A stretch of 28,124 nucleotides of DNA. Origin: a virus. Position 1 is the first letter of the stretch, and the number at the start of each line of letters is the position of its first letter. The notes beneath the pieces were generated by a model, which searched no databases, had not been told where the DNA came from, and was given only the letters and a program-made list of their open reading frames with translations. The translations under genes and the position numbers were made by a program. Below are positions 12,960 through 20,675 of this stretch, in pieces. The stretch lies in the IMG/VR virus record IMGVR_UViG_3300025759_000522, positions 1 through 28,124 of that record; one strand, 5' to 3'.

Positions 12960-13293
12960 AAAAGCAAAAGGTAGAAGGCTACAAAATTGGGTAAAAGAAA
13001 AATTGCTTGAGTCTTTTCCTGGATTAACAGAAGATGATGTGGCAGGTGCTGTTATGGGAGAGTCTGGTGTTGATATAAAGTTATCTACAAAGGCAAAAGA
13101 ACTTATACCTTATTGTATTGAGTGTAAGAATAAAGAAACTCTTAAGGGTATCTATGATATTATGTCTCAAGCAAATAGTCACAGAAAAAAAGATGAGACT
13201 GCAATAGCAGTCATAAAGATGAATCAGCATGAGCCTTTAGTTGTAGTTAATGCAGAACATTTTATTTATTTAATAAAGGAGAAGCATGCCTGA
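12943..13293 (+). CDS. Small PD-(D/E)XK endonuclease, resolvase-like, 116 aa
   Basis: The block M-G-E-S-G-V-D44-I-K-L followed by I-E60-C-K62-N is the D...E-x-K arrangement of compact resolvase-type nucleases; the basic N-terminus (K-T-R-S-R-K-A-K-G-R-R) suits DNA binding. Position after the exonuclease suggests it takes the role of T7 gp3, cutting branched DNA during recombination and packaging. SD is GGGAGG about 6 bases upstream of the ATG. It overlaps the genes on both sides. Confidence 0.75.
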   Translation: MKTRSRKAKGRRLQNWVKEKLLESFPGLTEDDVAGAVMGESGVDIKLSTKAKELIPYCIECKNKETLKGIYDIMSQANSHRKKDETAIAVIKMNQHEPLVVVNAEHFIYLIKEKHA

Positions 13294-13552
13294 TAAAAAG
13301 AAACTACCTATTTTTATTTCAATAGATCCTACTGACGAAGGATATGAATGTAACGTACTGCCACCTACTAATATGCCTAAAGTAGAAAATTATGCAGTAG
13401 CACTAACAATGGCATATGGTATGGTCAAAGCAGCTATAGATGATCCTAATTGGATTTTTGAATATGGCATTGATGCTATGCACGAACAAAAAGATAAGCA
13501 TAGTATTAGCTTTGATGAGATACTAAAACGTAGAAGGGAGAAATTACACTAA
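13286..13552 (+). CDS. Hypothetical protein, 88 aa
   Basis: ATG at 13286 has a GGAGAAG SD and overlaps the endonuclease by 8 bases; its stop is fused as TAATG to the phosphatase gene. The protein is acidic and probably alpha/beta, with a P-I-F-I-S-I-D-P-T-D-E-G-Y-E-C start resembling small HicB-like or dsRBD-like beta strands, but the match is too weak to assign. No partner HicA-like gene is present. Confidence 0.7.
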   Translation: MPDKKKLPIFISIDPTDEGYECNVLPPTNMPKVENYAVALTMAYGMVKAAIDDPNWIFEYGIDAMHEQKDKHSISFDEILKRRREKLH

Positions 13553-14298
13553 TGACTACGCATTTAATTATACCAGATCCTCATGTAAAAATGGGTGTAA
13601 GTAATGATAGGTTTATTTGGGCAGCTAAGTTTGCTAATGAGGTAAAGCCTGATGTTATAATATGCCTGGGAGATTGGGTAAATATGGATTCCTTATCACA
13701 TTTTGATAGAGGAAAGAAAGCTTTCGAGGGGAGAAGATATAGTAGGGAGATAGATCATGCAGAAGAAGCACTGCATAATTTTAACAAACATTTAAAAGTT
13801 AAGAAATGTAAAAAGATAATGTTGGAGGGTAACCATGAATATAGAATAACTAAATTTGTTGAAGACAATCCAGAGTTGGATGGTAAACTAAGCGTAAGTG
13901 ACATACCTTTTGAAGAGTATGGATGGGAGGTTCATGAATATGAAAGGATAATAGAGGTAGATGGTATATTATATTGCCATAATATAGCGAGTGGTGTGAT
14001 GGGTAAACCTATTAGTGGAGATTATGTAGCTTCTAACTTATTGAAAAAGAACTTTCAATCAGCTACTGTAGGGCATTCGCATTTATTTGATTATGCAATC
14101 AGATCTATGCATAATGGTAGAAAGATTATGGGATTAAATGCAGGATGCTATTTACATCATAGAGAACCTTTTGCTAAAGCTTCACAACGATTGTGGTGGA
14201 GTGGACTAATAGTAAAAAGAAACGTAGACAAAGGTGAATACGATTTAGAAACAATAAATATTAAGGAGTTAAAAAAGAAATATGAAAAACGCAAATGA
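13552..14298 (+). CDS. Calcineurin-like metallophosphatase, 248 aa
   Basis: All signature blocks of the metallo-dependent phosphatase fold are visible: D9-P-H11, G-D41-W, G-N94-H95-E, H143 (Y-C-H-N) and G-H175-S-H177, which together bind two metal ions. Members hydrolyse phosphomonoesters or diesters, including nucleic acids and nucleotides; the substrate cannot be told. Its place in the replication operon, after two nucleases, suggests nucleic-acid or nucleotide processing. The 3' end overlaps the next gene by 17 bases. Confidence 0.88.
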   Translation: MTTHLIIPDPHVKMGVSNDRFIWAAKFANEVKPDVIICLGDWVNMDSLSHFDRGKKAFEGRRYSREIDHAEEALHNFNKHLKVKKCKKIMLEGNHEYRITKFVEDNPELDGKLSVSDIPFEEYGWEVHEYERIIEVDGILYCHNIASGVMGKPISGDYVASNLLKKNFQSATVGHSHLFDYAIRSMHNGRKIMGLNAGCYLHHREPFAKASQRLWWSGLIVKRNVDKGEYDLETINIKELKKKYEKRK

Positions 14299-14551
14299 GT
14301 TGCTGAATATAGCTGATGAACTTATATCAGGAGATAGGGCAAAAGAGTATGGAGATAAAGAGGTTATGCATAATAATATAGCCAGGCTTTGGTCTGCATT
14401 TTTAAATGTTAATATTACAGGACATGATGTTGCTTTGATGATGACCTTACTTAAGATGGCTAGGACAAAGGCGGGTAAGGTAACTGAAGATACTTATATA
14501 GATATGGCTGCTTATAGTGCTATAGCAGGAGAGTTAAAACAAACACAATGA
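14282..14551 (+). CDS. DUF6378-like helical protein, 89 aa
   Basis: The pattern D-R-A-K-E-Y-G-D, then N-I-A-R-L-W-S-A-F-L, I-T-G-H-D-V-A-L-M-M-T-L-L-K-M-A-R and a final D-M-A-A-Y-S-A-I-A-G matches the phage DUF6378 family as I recall it. It is all-helical and recalls the MazG-type NTP pyrophosphohydrolase layout, so nucleotide-pool cleaning is possible, but the acidic metal site of MazG is not obvious. SD AAGGAG lies about 15 bases upstream, so starts are a little uncertain. The stop is fused to the next start as ATGA. Confidence 0.75.
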   Translation: MKNANELLNIADELISGDRAKEYGDKEVMHNNIARLWSAFLNVNITGHDVALMMTLLKMARTKAGKVTEDTYIDMAAYSAIAGELKQTQ

Positions 14552-14760
14552 CCAGCTATGTAATAAGACCTAAATATGTAGTTGTTGAGGCAACTGAATA
14601 TAAAACTTTAGAGAAGGTAGATCATGATGTGATAGCACATTTTGATGATATTGAAACAGCACGGAGATTAGTCGAGATTAGAAGTGAAGCAGATCAGCTT
14701 CAAGGATTTTCGTATAAAAGATATATGGTATATACACTACAGGAGGAAGATGGACAATAA
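14548..14760 (+). CDS. Hypothetical protein, 70 aa
   Basis: ATG at 14548 is fused to the previous stop (ATGA). The predicted fold alternates strands and helices (Y-V-V-V-E-A-T-E-Y, then D-D-I-E-T-A-R-R-L-V-E), like several small phage proteins that handle 'F-x-x-x-x-A' repeats, but no family is assigned. The gene overlaps the following one by 11 bases and carries that gene's AGGAGG site. Confidence 0.68.
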   Translation: MTSYVIRPKYVVVEATEYKTLEKVDHDVIAHFDDIETARRLVEIRSEADQLQGFSYKRYMVYTLQEEDGQ

Positions 14761-14920
14761 TTATTTAATAACTCAAGAACAGATAAACAGTATATTAAAA
14801 TACATGTTTACAAGACCTTACGCAGAAGTAGTGCAGGCGATAGCTTTACTAACTAAGTTGCCTAAACTAGATCCAAAGATAAAACCTGAGTTTGTGCAGG
14901 AAGGCGATAAGAAAAAATAA
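14750..14920 (+). CDS. Hypothetical protein, 56 aa
   Basis: ATG at 14750 is chosen because an AGGAGG (14741-14746) lies just upstream; the frame is also open from 14684, but that would overlap the previous gene by 77 bases. The spacer of 3 bases is shorter than usual. The protein is probably helical with a lysine-rich end. No family recognised. Its stop is fused (TAATG) to the next start. Confidence 0.65.
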   Translation: MDNNYLITQEQINSILKYMFTRPYAEVVQAIALLTKLPKLDPKIKPEFVQEGDKKK

Positions 14921-15132
14921 TGAAAGGCACTGCTGTCTTATTTAAAACCACAGTCCTTATAACTGACAAAGGGGCTGTGGTAGTTGATCATGAATCCCTG
15001 CCTAATAAAGAAGTTACTAAAAGATTAGGTAAAGGGTACTATCCTAGTTTAATAAATGCTATAGTGAGTCACTGCAAGTCCCGGACTCACTCTTTTGATG
15101 AAGAACTTACAAGTCTAGTAAATGCACTTTAA
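14920..15132 (+). CDS. Hypothetical protein, last rightward gene, 70 aa
   Basis: ATG at 14920 is fused to the previous stop as TAATG. The protein begins with beta-strand-like stretches (A-V-L-F-K-T-T-V-L-I) and has a basic middle (K-R-L-G-K-G-Y-Y). No family is recognised. Its TAA stop shares two bases with the stop of the leftward gene at 15129, so the two modules collide with no gap. A hairpin inside this gene (15063-15091) may help end rightward transcription. Confidence 0.68.
   Translation: MKGTAVLFKTTVLITDKGAVVVDHESLPNKEVTKRLGKGYYPSLINAIVSHCKSRTHSFDEELTSLVNAL
15063..15096. terminator. Candidate hairpin terminator near the convergent junction
   Basis: AGTGAGTC (15063-15070) pairs perfectly with GACTCACT (15084-15091) around a 13-base loop; TCTTTT follows on the plus strand. 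The T-run is short, and the minus-strand side is not T-rich, so it is weak. It is the only terminator-like structure I see near the meeting point of the two transcription directions, and it lies inside the coding sequence of 14920-15132. Confidence 0.35.
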
Positions 15133-15539
15133 ACTGCAGTCATTAAACCTGTATCAGTATTCTCTTCTACAGCTGCAGGGGGTCTGTATACTTGATTCAT
15201 TTTCATAGCATCTGAAGTGGGTGTCGGTGCTTCAGGTGCGATGAACTCTTGCTGCTCTTGTGGCTGAGAGTCTTGTACTTCTTTTGGCGTAGGGGGTGTT
15301 TTAACTTCTGCCATTAATCCTTTTGTAGCTTCTGTGTCTGTTTCTACAGGGCTTTTAACTGCTGACATATCAGCAAATGTAGTTACTAAATCATTAAAAT
15401 TAATATCTCTCATAGCATCTAACAAGTTTTTTACAATGGAAGTATTTGTAACATTACCTTCCATATTAGTTTCAGGTTGCTCTCTTACTATTTGAGACAT
15501 CAAAGGTTGTTTTAGACTTTCTATTGATTCTGTTGCCAT
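15129..15539 (-). CDS. Hypothetical acidic, proline-rich protein, 136 aa
   Basis: Last gene of the leftward late operon. SD is AGGAG about 6 bases from the ATG. The second half is rich in P, E, Q and T (T-P-P-T-P-K-E, P-E-A-P-T-P-T), so largely disordered. It contains K-G-L-M-A-E in the middle and T-G-L-M-T-A-V at the extreme C-terminus; a T-G-L-M-A tail also ends the 168-aa structural protein at 23006-23512. This suggests a short shared peptide signal and a virion or packaging-linked role. The stop overlaps that of the rightward gene at 15132. Confidence 0.72.
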   Translation of the reverse strand: MATESIESLKQPLMSQIVREQPETNMEGNVTNTSIVKNLLDAMRDINFNDLVTTFADMSAVKSPVETDTEATKGLMAEVKTPPTPKEVQDSQPQEQQEFIAPEAPTPTSDAMKMNQVYRPPAAVEENTDTGLMTAV

Positions 15540-15621
15540 ATTTTACTCCTAACATTCTAAGAAGCCCTTCCCTATCTTGTTTACGAGATGCAGGTTTAGG
15601 CTTCTTAGATTTCTTTTTCAT
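15472..15621 (-). CDS. Small basic protein, 49 aa
   Basis: ATG at 15621 is fused to the stop of the 39-aa membrane gene as TAATG, the fusion used many times in this genome, and the frame runs 49 codons to TGA at 15474-15472. The N-terminus is very basic (M-K-K-K-S-K-K-P-K-P), followed by R-E-G-L-L-R-M-L-G-V. The last 68 bases overlap the next gene in another frame, and the SD of that gene lies within this one. No family recognised; the coupling is the main support. Confidence 0.6.
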   Translation of the reverse strand: MKKKSKKPKPASRKQDREGLLRMLGVKYGNRINRKSKTTFDVSNSKRAT

Positions 15622-15740
15622 TAAATTGTTTGTACTAAAGCTATTACTATAATTACAGCCACAGCAACTACAATAGTCTTGCCTTTCTTATTAAGACCCT
15701 TCCATTTATCTGTAGCTTTTGATATATATTCTGTTATCAT
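15621..15740 (-). CDS. 39-aa membrane protein in the lysis cassette
   Basis: ATG at 15740 overlaps the lysozyme stop as ATGA and has a strong GGAGG SD 4 bases upstream. The N-terminal 21 residues are charged; residues about 22-39 (starting T-I-V-V-A-V-A-V) form one transmembrane helix ending at the C-terminus, a tail-anchored layout. Directly behind holin and endolysin, it may be a second holin, an antiholin or a simple inner-membrane spanin-like part, but it has no lipobox or coiled coil to settle this. Confidence 0.72.
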   Translation of the reverse strand: MITEYISKATDKWKGLNKKGKTIVVAVAVIIVIALVQTI

Positions 15741-16168
15741 ACTTCCTCCATTTGTTTACTTAGTGCTTGTGCCCGATTGGGGGTCTGTTTTGCCCAACGG
15801 CTGTCCAACATTTCGGATGCCGCAGTCGTATACGAATTATTTTGTAGGGCAACAATCATATTACGAAACTTGCTGACACCTGCAAAACCCATTTGAAAAA
15901 TCATTTCACATAGAATGCCTTTTGCTTTATTAGGTATATCAAGACTATGCTCTGCACATAATCTCTCCATACTATCCCATGCTTTATTAAAGTCTTTCTC
16001 AAATAAATTATCCCAACCTTCTTTAGTTGTAGGAACCTCTTCTCCTGGTAATATTTTATGACCATAGCCCCCTGTTAAAAATCCTTCTGTGCAGTGGTAT
16101 GGATCTAGTCTATAGCCTTCATGCTCCTTAATCCGTTGCATCAGTTCAGCTTTCATTACATCTACCAT
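15737..16168 (-). CDS. Endolysin, GH24 T4-type lysozyme, 143 aa
   Basis: Cuts the glycan strands of peptidoglycan at the end of infection. The active-site pattern is E17-8 residues-C26-5 residues-T32 followed by G-G-Y-G-H, the E/D/T triad of T4 lysozyme with Cys in the Asp position; the Asp/Cys choice is known in GH24 endolysins and should allow activity. There is no signal peptide or SAR segment at the N-terminus, so release depends on the holin encoded just upstream at 16177. SD AGGAGA lies 6 bases from the ATG. Length is usual for the family. Confidence 0.92.
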   Translation of the reverse strand: MVDVMKAELMQRIKEHEGYRLDPYHCTEGFLTGGYGHKILPGEEVPTTKEGWDNLFEKDFNKAWDSMERLCAEHSLDIPNKAKGILCEMIFQMGFAGVSKFRNMIVALQNNSYTTAASEMLDSRWAKQTPNRAQALSKQMEEV

Positions 16169-16176
16169 ATTTTCTC

Positions 16177-16572
16177 CTATTTATTTTTACTAATCATACC
16201 CTTGATACCTGGTGCGGCCCTAACCCCTAGACTGACACTGCAGGCAAGGTATAATAAATGGGTATAATACTCAGGTAAACTTTCCAAAATTTGAAACCCA
16301 CGCTCTATGTGTGGCTGCATAAAAGGAAGGAATGCACAAATTGCTGGAACCATCAGGGCTAGTAAAACAAATTCGTCTTTCCAGCTCCCTTTCATTTGGT
16401 CTACAGCACTAGCTTCCCACTTAACTTTTCCTGCTATCTGCTGTTCCTTAAGCGACTTCTGTGCTTTTATTTCCGTAAGTGCTAAGTCTGCTTTTGCTTT
16501 CTTAGTCTCCACGAAGCCTTTGACTGTATCGCCCACCATATTTGCGATGGGTCCTATTAACATATTTAACAT
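16177..16572 (-). CDS. Holin of the 3TM (GTA-type) family, 131 aa
   Basis: Two or three hydrophobic segments are visible (about residues 1-15 weakly, 67-86, 104-121), joined by a charged helical stretch (22-50). The block G-S-W-K-D-E-F-V-L-L-A-L then I-C-A-F-L-P-F is like the 'holin of 3TMs' family from gene transfer agents and marine phages. It would form membrane pores that let the endolysin reach the wall. The SD is the full TAAGGAGG, and its TAA is also the stop of the 1363-aa gene. Gene order holin then endolysin supports the call. Confidence 0.78.
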   Translation of the reverse strand: MLNMLIGPIANMVGDTVKGFVETKKAKADLALTEIKAQKSLKEQQIAGKVKWEASAVDQMKGSWKDEFVLLALMVPAICAFLPFMQPHIERGFQILESLPEYYTHLLYLACSVSLGVRAAPGIKGMISKNK

Positions 16573-16581
16573 TATTCCTCC

Positions 16582-19500
16582 TTATAAACCTAAATCATTT
16601 GCTTCTATTTCGTCCATAAACTGATTAAATAAATCTGCTAAAGATCCTTCTAGTAGATCTATTTTAAATCTTTTTTCTGTCGAACTAAGGCTTTTATTCT
16701 GTATAATAAGATTTCTTTGTTGATTAATTGCCGATACGCTTGCTGCAATCTTTTCAAGTTTAGGACTTACTCCTAATAATTTTGCAAATTCTTCATCTTC
16801 ATATAACTCTTGTAATAGTTGTATTTTATTTTCATCTTTGAATTTTTTAGCTATATTGACTGCTCTATCAGCTTCTTTTCTAAGTCTATAGAAATCCGCT
16901 TCTGCTTGTGTAAATTTATTAGGGTCTAGTTGCAAGAACCTTTTAACAAATATCAACTCGTCTAATCTTTTATCTGGCATTTTGTTATCATTAAATATAT
17001 CTACTGTAGAATCTATCAAGTCTAGTATGTATCCACCAACAGCACCTGTGTACGCTCTATAATAGTTTTCAAATTTAATTGGGGACATTAAATATTTTCT
17101 AATATTAGGAGGTGCATTTTCTATAGCTGATGTGATTACATTACTACTCCAAGGGTATGATTGACCATAGTCAGGCAAGCTGTGCCTCATATTTTCTGGT
17201 ATAATGGGAGATCCAAAGAATGTTTTATTAAATGCTGTATTTAGTAAAGGTGATATAACCTGAGGGACTGCAGATAATCTAAATTGATTTTTAAGCACAG
17301 TCCAAGCTGTTAAAAAGAAATCATCAGCTTCTTTAGTTCCGTCAAAAGTTTCAAGCGTGCTTGTTAATATTGTCCCTACTGCACCAAATTCAAAAGGTTT
17401 AGGTATCTTTATAAAGTTACCGTCACCAATAGGTATCATATAATTTAAATCTCTTATTTGCTGTGCAGTATTGTTATACTCTTCATTTCCTCTGTTTAAT
17501 ATATATAGTAACAAAGTTGGCGTTCCTACAAAAGCTGCTATTTTTGCACCTACCGCTGCTCTTTCTGCAGGGTTTTGTATTGCCCTTACAGTTCTATAAA
17601 TACCTTGTATGCCTGCATTTAAAAAAGGTACTGTAGATGCATAGTTTCTAAAGAATTGGTTAGAGCCATGCATACCAAAATCTACAGCCACTTCTCTAGC
17701 TGCAAATGCAGCTTCTCTTGCTGATATGCCTCTTGCTCTTAGCATGGCAAATTCTGTAAATCTAGAAGCGTTCTCAAAACCTGTGACTACATCGCCATAT
17801 CTATCTATAAATTTTTTAGGTCTATCTAATACATCGCCATAATTAGATCCTAGTTTTCTATGAAATTCTTTTAAGAATCCCTCAGATACTTCTCCTCTCC
17901 ATAATGTAGAACCAAAAGATCCACCATTTAAAAGAAACTCTTGATATAATTCTTTATTTGTTGTTACAGTACCATCTGCTAAAGTAACTTTAGAATTGCT
18001 TTGAAATCTTTGGGATGTCTTTACAGCAGTGCTGAGTATAGGTATATAAAATTTATTTCTAGATAATATAGCTGCAGAGAATGTATCTCTTAATGCGTTA
18101 GCACCTGCAAAGAATCCAGGGTCCATAGTAACACCTTTTGTTAATAAGTTTTTAAAATCTCTAGCTATTCTTACAAAGGCATTTGCTGTAGCAAATTGTT
18201 TAGGGCTAATTGAATTTAATGTTGCAAATAAAAGAGGATTCTCAACTTCATAAATAGTCTTTTCTATTTTTCCTTGTTTATTTTTTCTAAATACAACAAA
18301 TTCTCTTTCTTTTAATTGCATTTTTTCAGATCTAAATAAACTTAAATTATCTAAATCTTCTAGATCTTCTGGATCTAATTCAACACCTTTCTGTTTAAAT
18401 ACTTGTGTTTGCAGCTCTTCTTTTTTTAAAGTAACTACAGTTTTCTTTTTACCTTGCCCTTCTGCTCTCTTAGCCCACTTATCTAATTTACCTGCATCTA
18501 TAAGATCAAATGTATTTGCTAATACTTTATTTTTATAAGAGGCTGTGATAATACTATTTATGTTTTCTACATAGTTATCAAATAGATTTTTTAAAGGTAG
18601 CTCATCTTTACCAAAACCTATAGGTACTTTAGCTTCTAGTTTTCTTTTTACTGCAGTGCCACCGCCCCGTGCCCTAGAAAGAAAACTATCATCTAGAGAC
18701 ATATCTCTATATAAAGGCACATAGTGTTTTCTTGCAGCTAATAACTTATCTGCAGTCTCTCTTGATATTAGTTGTGCGTCTACTGCTATGTCTACTAACT
18801 CTCTGTTAAATCTATCTATTTCTTTTAAAGCTGTTTGGTATTCAGGTATAGCGTCTCCTATCCTAGCATCTTTTTTTATTTGATCTCTTAGTTTTACATT
18901 AGGAAAAAGACCTTCAAACTTTGCTTTATTCATAGATAAAACGCTTTTAGTTCCTAGATAATTAAAAAACTCATCTGCATCATATTTTTTACCCAAACTT
19001 TTTTGTAAAAGACCTTGTAGTCCATCATTAGCTGTACCTACCATTTGTCCTGCATTGTTATATCTAAAAGTACCTTTAAATAAAAAGTGCTCTACCATAC
19101 CTCCTATAGCAGGTAAGAATCTAGCTTCTTGGTATACACCTAGTCCTTCACTATATAAATTTTTAAGTCTTGCAAGATCTACTCCTTTTTTACTAGCTGC
19201 ATCTTCTAGGTATTTTAAACCTCTATTACTATCTAAAAAATCTATAGTAAATTTCTTTACCACACTACTATTAAAAAAGTTTAACTTTAATTTTTCTGCA
19301 GTACTTGGTTTTTCAGCTATTTGGCGACCTACAGTAAATTTGCTATCTTTTGGTTTTAATTGAAATGCACTTTCCGTTTGCTCTTCTATTCTAGCCTCCT
19401 CTTCTGTCTTACTTTTAACTTTTTTAGGTGCACCCTTGGTGGTTGTTTTTTCTGCACTTATTATACCTTTAGTTGCTTTGCCTCCTGCATCTTGTAATCT

Positions 19501-20673
19501 AAATGTACCGTCTTTTATACGATCTACAAATGTACCATAAGAATTTGTTCCAACTGTCCTATCAGGGTTATCTAAATTTTTAGTTCTTACTGTTCTAGTA
19601 GTCACTCCTGATTTAGGCTTAGGTTCTAGTATATCTAATATTTGAATTCTATCGCCTTTTGAATTGATATATATTTGCCCTGCTTTAGGTTCTGGATTTT
19701 TTAATAAAAAGTCTGCACCCGTTTTACCTATTTTATTTTTACTCCAAACAAAACCTTTAGATACCCCTGCTAAAAACGCAGGTATAAATACAGAAGGTAT
19801 GCCTCCTGATATAGCATTTTTTAAACGCTCCATTCCAGGATCTCCATTAGGATCTGTTTGTAACCATTGGGTTAAAGAATTTTTTGTAGCAGGAAATCTT
19901 ACTAAAAAGTCTGCAAGATTAGGATCGTAAGGTGCAAAAGCTATTGCATCAGATAAGGCACCTGCACCTATTGCAATACCCGCAGTTTCACCTTTTGTTA
20001 AAGATGTTTTAATAGGTTTTTCATCTACCTTTTTTGTTGTTGTTCTAACTCTATCGACCTGTTTATCAAAAGTTACTTTTTTTCTACCGGGAATACTTAT
20101 TGTTTTTGGACTTCCCCCAAGCTGTAGCATAAGGACATCATTAGAAGTTTTAGGTTCTATTTCTTTAACTGTTTTAGTTTTTATTGTTTCAGTTTTAGGT
20201 ACAGTCACTTTTTCTTTTACTTTTCCTTTTTCTAAAAATACAAACTTTTGACCATCTTTACTCTTTTTAGTTATTATATTTTCTTTTTTAATACCTTTTG
20301 CAACTAAGTCTTTTACAGTTGAGTTTAGCTGTTTAGCATTTTTAACATACATATAACCACCTTTGGCTATTTTAAATGCTCCTGTATAAGGTATAAAGAA
20401 TTGAGCAGCAGGTCTTATAAATGCTCCAACTGGTGTTTCTGCTTCAGGGACTATATCGCTGTACTCTACTTCCATACTTTTAGGCACTACAAAGTTATAT
20501 GCAGATTCACTAGCATCAACTATACCGCCTGCAGTTTGAACTGCAATATCTTCTAATGTTTTTGCAACTTTAGGTAAAAATGGCTGATCATCTTTATCTC
20601 TCTCTTGTTCATTTTTATTTACAGCTTTTTGTAAAGAACCAGAAAGAGATTTTTTAATTTCCTCTTCTGTCAT
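16582..20673 (-). CDS. Large internal virion protein with LPD38-like region, 1363 aa
   Basis: Very long protein in the place where T7-like phages encode the internal core/ejection protein. The N-terminal part has a hydrophobic patch (about 86-112) and long K/T-rich stretches. Residues about 850-1215 hold the best-conserved part, including V-P-F-L-N-A-G-I-Q-G near 1018, a hydrophobic A-F-V-G-T-P-T-L-L-L-Y segment, I-P-K-P-F-E-F-G-A-V and Y-R-A-Y-T-G-A-V-G-G, which I link to the LPD38 domain of phage polyvalent proteins. I see no lytic transglycosylase motif. It likely enters the host cell with the DNA. The gene starts 2 bases after the 776-aa gene's stop. Confidence 0.8.
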   Translation of the reverse strand: MTEEEIKKSLSGSLQKAVNKNEQERDKDDQPFLPKVAKTLEDIAVQTAGGIVDASESAYNFVVPKSMEVEYSDIVPEAETPVGAFIRPAAQFFIPYTGAFKIAKGGYMYVKNAKQLNSTVKDLVAKGIKKENIITKKSKDGQKFVFLEKGKVKEKVTVPKTETIKTKTVKEIEPKTSNDVLMLQLGGSPKTISIPGRKKVTFDKQVDRVRTTTKKVDEKPIKTSLTKGETAGIAIGAGALSDAIAFAPYDPNLADFLVRFPATKNSLTQWLQTDPNGDPGMERLKNAISGGIPSVFIPAFLAGVSKGFVWSKNKIGKTGADFLLKNPEPKAGQIYINSKGDRIQILDILEPKPKSGVTTRTVRTKNLDNPDRTVGTNSYGTFVDRIKDGTFRLQDAGGKATKGIISAEKTTTKGAPKKVKSKTEEEARIEEQTESAFQLKPKDSKFTVGRQIAEKPSTAEKLKLNFFNSSVVKKFTIDFLDSNRGLKYLEDAASKKGVDLARLKNLYSEGLGVYQEARFLPAIGGMVEHFLFKGTFRYNNAGQMVGTANDGLQGLLQKSLGKKYDADEFFNYLGTKSVLSMNKAKFEGLFPNVKLRDQIKKDARIGDAIPEYQTALKEIDRFNRELVDIAVDAQLISRETADKLLAARKHYVPLYRDMSLDDSFLSRARGGGTAVKRKLEAKVPIGFGKDELPLKNLFDNYVENINSIITASYKNKVLANTFDLIDAGKLDKWAKRAEGQGKKKTVVTLKKEELQTQVFKQKGVELDPEDLEDLDNLSLFRSEKMQLKEREFVVFRKNKQGKIEKTIYEVENPLLFATLNSISPKQFATANAFVRIARDFKNLLTKGVTMDPGFFAGANALRDTFSAAILSRNKFYIPILSTAVKTSQRFQSNSKVTLADGTVTTNKELYQEFLLNGGSFGSTLWRGEVSEGFLKEFHRKLGSNYGDVLDRPKKFIDRYGDVVTGFENASRFTEFAMLRARGISAREAAFAAREVAVDFGMHGSNQFFRNYASTVPFLNAGIQGIYRTVRAIQNPAERAAVGAKIAAFVGTPTLLLYILNRGNEEYNNTAQQIRDLNYMIPIGDGNFIKIPKPFEFGAVGTILTSTLETFDGTKEADDFFLTAWTVLKNQFRLSAVPQVISPLLNTAFNKTFFGSPIIPENMRHSLPDYGQSYPWSSNVITSAIENAPPNIRKYLMSPIKFENYYRAYTGAVGGYILDLIDSTVDIFNDNKMPDKRLDELIFVKRFLQLDPNKFTQAEADFYRLRKEADRAVNIAKKFKDENKIQLLQELYEDEEFAKLLGVSPKLEKIAASVSAINQQRNLIIQNKSLSSTEKRFKIDLLEGSLADLFNQFMDEIEANDLGL

Positions 20674-20675
20674 AA

